Assembly (NCBI RefSeq): GCF_026672545.1
Contig: NZ_JAPPRJ010000003.1
Span: forward strand, 1 to 34,962
Length of the DNA stretch: 34,962 nt
Reading direction: 5' to 3'
From: Rhizobium sp. SL86
Lineage (GTDB): Bacteria > Pseudomonadota > Alphaproteobacteria > Rhizobiales > Rhizobiaceae
Shown here: one piece after another, positions 33,096-34,962 of the stretch
Layout: each line of letters opens with the position of its first letter
Position numbering within the stretch: position 1 is the first letter of the stretch
The notes under the pieces: generated by a model
Databases searched by the model: none
The model's input: only the letters and a program-made list of their open reading frames with translations
Told to the model about the DNA's origin: nothing
Made by a program: the position numbers and the translations under genes

Positions 33096-33979
33096 GGCTC
33101 TGTTGCAAAAAATCCGTTGATGCCAGAAAGAGCGCTGGTGATATTCTGCGAGACTTTTGATGAGCGATTTTAAGTGGCGTCATTTTCAGGGCGAGGTGAT
33201 CTTGTGGGCCGTGCGCTGGTATTGCCGCTATGGAGTGAGCTACCGCGATCTCGAACAGATGATGGGCGAACGCGGTGTGTCCGTCGATCATTCCACGATC
33301 TATCGCTGGGTCCAGAAATACGCACCGGAAATCGAGAAACGATTGCGTTGGCATTGGCGGCGACCGCAATCGACCAGTTGGCGCGTCGATGAAACCTACG
33401 TGAAGGTTCGCGGCAAATGGACCTATCTGTACCGGGCCGTCGACAAGTTCGGCAACACGATCGATTTCTATCTGTCGCCGACGCGCAATGCCAAAGCAGC
33501 CAAGCGATTTCTCGGCAAGGCACTGAATGGCATGAAGGATTGGGAAAAGCCAACAGTCATGAACACCGACAAGGCGCCGACCTACGGGATCGCGATTTCG
33601 GAATTGAAGGCCGAAGGTAAGTGCCCGAAAGAGCTCGTCCATCGGCAGGTCAAATATCTGAACAATGTGGTCGAGGCCGATCATGGCAAGCTCAAACAGC
33701 TAATCAAGCCAGTCAGAGGGTTCAAGACGTTGAAAACGGCCTATGCGACGATCAAAGGTTTCGAGGTCATGCGGGCTTTGCGCAAGGGTCAGGCAGCCAT
33801 TTTCAACCTAACTGGCGACATTCGTGGAGAAGCACGGATCGTTGAACGAGCCTTCGGGATTGGGCCCAGCGCACTCACCGAGGCTGTGGCCCTCCTCGCG
33901 CAGAATCTCGACGCTAAAACCGCGTGAGGCATGCATACGAAGCCTCCTCGTAGCCATCAAGAATATTTGCAACAGAGCC
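33096..33979 (+). mobile_element. IS26-like IS6-family element, copy 2 (884 bp)
   Basis: The same 884-bp element as copy 1 in the opposite direction, from GGCTCTGTTGCAAA at 33096 to its complement ending at 33979. Flanks are gaccgtcg and gtttcgtt, with no 8-bp duplication. The left end cuts a HEPN gene; the right end cuts the tnpA of transposon A after codon 69. Confidence 0.93.
33160..33927 (+). CDS. IS6-family (IS26-like) transposase, copy 2
   Basis: A 255-residue protein identical to that of copy 1 (28198-28965), with Asp77, Asp137 and Glu172. Intact and probably active. Identity of the two copies points to a recent event. Confidence 0.95.
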   Translation: MSDFKWRHFQGEVILWAVRWYCRYGVSYRDLEQMMGERGVSVDHSTIYRWVQKYAPEIEKRLRWHWRRPQSTSWRVDETYVKVRGKWTYLYRAVDKFGNTIDFYLSPTRNAKAAKRFLGKALNGMKDWEKPTVMNTDKAPTYGIAISELKAEGKCPKELVHRQVKYLNNVVEADHGKLKQLIKPVRGFKTLKTAYATIKGFEVMRALRKGQAAIFNLTGDIRGEARIVERAFGIGPSALTEAVALLAQNLDAKTA

Positions 33980-34188
33980 GTTTCGTTTGGTAGCATTGTC
34001 CGACCGGGATAACGCATCAGGCAGAGCTGCACGGCAAACCCGAGCTGGTTATGTCCCCGTCGGCGAAGCTCGACTTCCAGCCGATCGGCTGGCGACAGAG
34101 AGTAGTGCTGGATCAGGCTTTCCTCATCCGTCGGAATATCAAACAGCCCCCGTCGATCCTGTGCATGAAGAAGCTTTCGTCGGGCCAC
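33980..34188 (-). pseudogene. tnpA: Tn3-family transposase N-terminal fragment (transposon A)
   Basis: From a GTG at 34188, eight bases after AAAGGAG, the minus strand encodes the typical TnpA N-terminus: MARRKLLHAQDRRGLFDIPT, SLSPADRLEVELRRRGHNQL, GFAVQLCLMRYPGRTMLPNE. It is cut after 69 codons by the IS26-like element. It is divergent from tnpR across a res region, the usual Tn3 layout. The matching 3' end is probably the fragment at 13788-14393. Confidence 0.88.
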
Positions 34189-34228
34189 CGTTTCACTCCT
34201 TTAGTACGCGCTGGGTGGCCGATCCTCT

Positions 34229-34342
34229 GTCCGAAAACGGTCGATTGCGTACAGGCGTAAAGCACCCTGTCCACAAATTATCTTGACAGGATTTAGGACA
34301 GAGAAGATATTTCGGACAGCCTATTCGGACGAAATTGACCCC
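34229..34342. other. res site / divergent control region of transposon A
   Basis: Between tnpA and tnpR lie repeated half-sites related to TGTCC/GGACA: 34229 (TGTCCGAAAA), 34268 (TGTCCACAAA) with GGACAG at 34296, and the pair ATTTCGGACAGCC and ATTCGGACGAAAT near 34310-34335. Tn3-type res sites contain three such resolvase-binding subsites, and the promoters of both genes overlap them. Subsite limits are approximate. Confidence 0.6.
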
Positions 34343-34936
34343 ATGCCACGCACTTTTGCTTATGTCCGTGTCTCAACGACCGGACAGACTACCGAAAACC
34401 AGATTCAGGAAATTGAGGCCGCCGGCTTTCAGGTCGAGCCGCGCCGGATCGTCACCGAGACAGTTTCCGGCAGCACGGCAATCGCGCAGCGCCGTGGCTT
34501 TTCCAAACTCATGGACCGGCTGGAATCCGGTGACGTTCTCATTGTCACCAAGCTTGATCGACTCGGTCGTGACGCCATCGATGTCAGCACCACTGTTAAG
34601 GCCCTCGCGGAGATGGGCGTGAAAGTCTATTGTCTCGCTCTGGGTGGTGCCGATCTCACCAGTTCATCCGGCACCATGACCATGCAGGTTCTTAATGCCG
34701 TCGCGCAGTTCGAACGGGATCTGCTGATCGAACGCACCCAATCCGGCCTCAGGCGGGCAAAGTCCGAAGGCAAGATCCTCGGACGACCCTCGACACTCAA
34801 CGAGGAACAGAAACAGGGCGTGCGTGACGATCTCGCAAAAGAGATGAGCGTTTCGGCGATCGCCAGGAAATTCGGAACCAGCCGACAGACCATCATGCGG
34901 GTCCGAGATGAGAGTTCACGCTCCGTTCGGCCTTAG
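34343..34936 (+). CDS. tnpR: Tn3-family serine resolvase TnpR
   Basis: A 197-residue serine recombinase. The catalytic Ser11 is in YVRVSTTGQ, with the Arg-containing LIVTKLDRLGRD segment near residues 65-78 and the FERDLLIERTQSGLRRAKSEG helix. A C-terminal helix-turn-helix (MSVSAIARKFGTSRQTIMRV) binds res. I chose the ATG at 34343 because MPRTFAYVRVS is the family N-terminus; the extra 20 codons upstream lie in res. Its stop codon is inside the terminal repeat that starts at 34932. It resolves cointegrates made by TnpA. The gene is intact although tnpA is broken. Confidence 0.93.
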   Translation: MPRTFAYVRVSTTGQTTENQIQEIEAAGFQVEPRRIVTETVSGSTAIAQRRGFSKLMDRLESGDVLIVTKLDRLGRDAIDVSTTVKALAEMGVKVYCLALGGADLTSSSGTMTMQVLNAVAQFERDLLIERTQSGLRRAKSEGKILGRPSTLNEEQKQGVRDDLAKEMSVSAIARKFGTSRQTIMRVRDESSRSVRP

Positions 34937-34962
34937 CGTACGATTTCACGCAAATCTTGTTC
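34932..34962 (+). repeat. Tn3-type terminal inverted repeat, cut by the window end (transposon A, tnpR end)
   Basis: Thirty-one bases, beginning CTTAGCGTACGATTTC and ending GCAAATCTTGTTC, match positions 1-31 of the 38-bp repeat at 14413-14450 at 21 sites, including a perfect match over the last 13 positions. The last seven bases (expected CGACCCC) lie beyond the window. Confidence 0.8.

Noticed and set aside
28146..33979. Classical composite transposon with target duplications
   Set aside because: The 8-bp flanks of the two IS copies do not match in direct or inverted orientation.

Overview
The window looks like part of a plasmid from an alphaproteobacterium of the Rhizobiales, probably Rhizobiaceae or a close relative. 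The main evidence is a complete repABC replication/partition operon (about 23.2-26.9 kb, minus strand) with a candidate antisense RNA between repB and repC, plus an RHE_PE00001-family (DUF1612) gene, a pRiA4b ORF-3-family gene and double-HAMP chemoreceptors of rhizobial type. No rRNA, tRNA or CRISPR array was seen.

Layout. 0.2-3.2 kb: a nearly complete IS21-family element (zinc-ribbon passenger, istA, istB, small 3' ORF). 3.2-4.9 kb: a gene graveyard (IS66 orfA stub, internally deleted Tn3-type transposase, broken lipoprotein, dioxygenase stub) around one intact NTF2-like gene. 5.0-10.9 kb: two chemoreceptors and a periplasmic binding protein, all on the minus strand. 11.0-16.7 kb: a nest of mobile-element remains: IS110 stub, IS66 orfA, a pRiA4b ORF-3 gene, a truncated ISKra4 transposase, a 45-codon leuS fragment, a 304-bp mini-element with multi-repeat TGTCG ends, and two different Tn3-family transposase fragments each followed by a 38-bp terminal repeat. 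17.2-18.8 kb: a parDE pair whose parE has no ordinary start codon, a hypothetical gene and a nuclease fragment. 18.8-21.3 kb: an IS6-type transposase broken by a second, inverted and truncated IS21 copy. 21.3-23.4 kb: an alpha/beta hydrolase with a cysteine nucleophile and an XRE regulator. 23.2-28.1 kb: repABC and a 1.3-kb stretch upstream with no convincing gene. 28.1-34.0 kb: two 884-bp IS26-like elements in inverted orientation around 4.07 kb holding a DUF1612 gene, a 718-aa CHAT protease-like gene and a HEPN fragment. 34.0-34.96 kb: one end of a Tn3-family transposon (tnpA 5' end, res, tnpR, terminal repeat cut by the window end).

How it fits together. repABC supplies replication and segregation, and the parDE remnant may once have added stabilisation. 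The binding protein and the chemoreceptor next to it look like a sensory operon in which the soluble protein presents a ligand to the receptor. The rest was shaped by repeated insertion, deletion and inversion: the two IS21 copies face each other around 16 kb, and the two recognisable ends of one Tn3 transposon now point the same way, which flipping that 16-kb segment would correct. The strongest candidates for something undescribed are the CHAT gene with its HEPN neighbour and the 304-bp mini-element.
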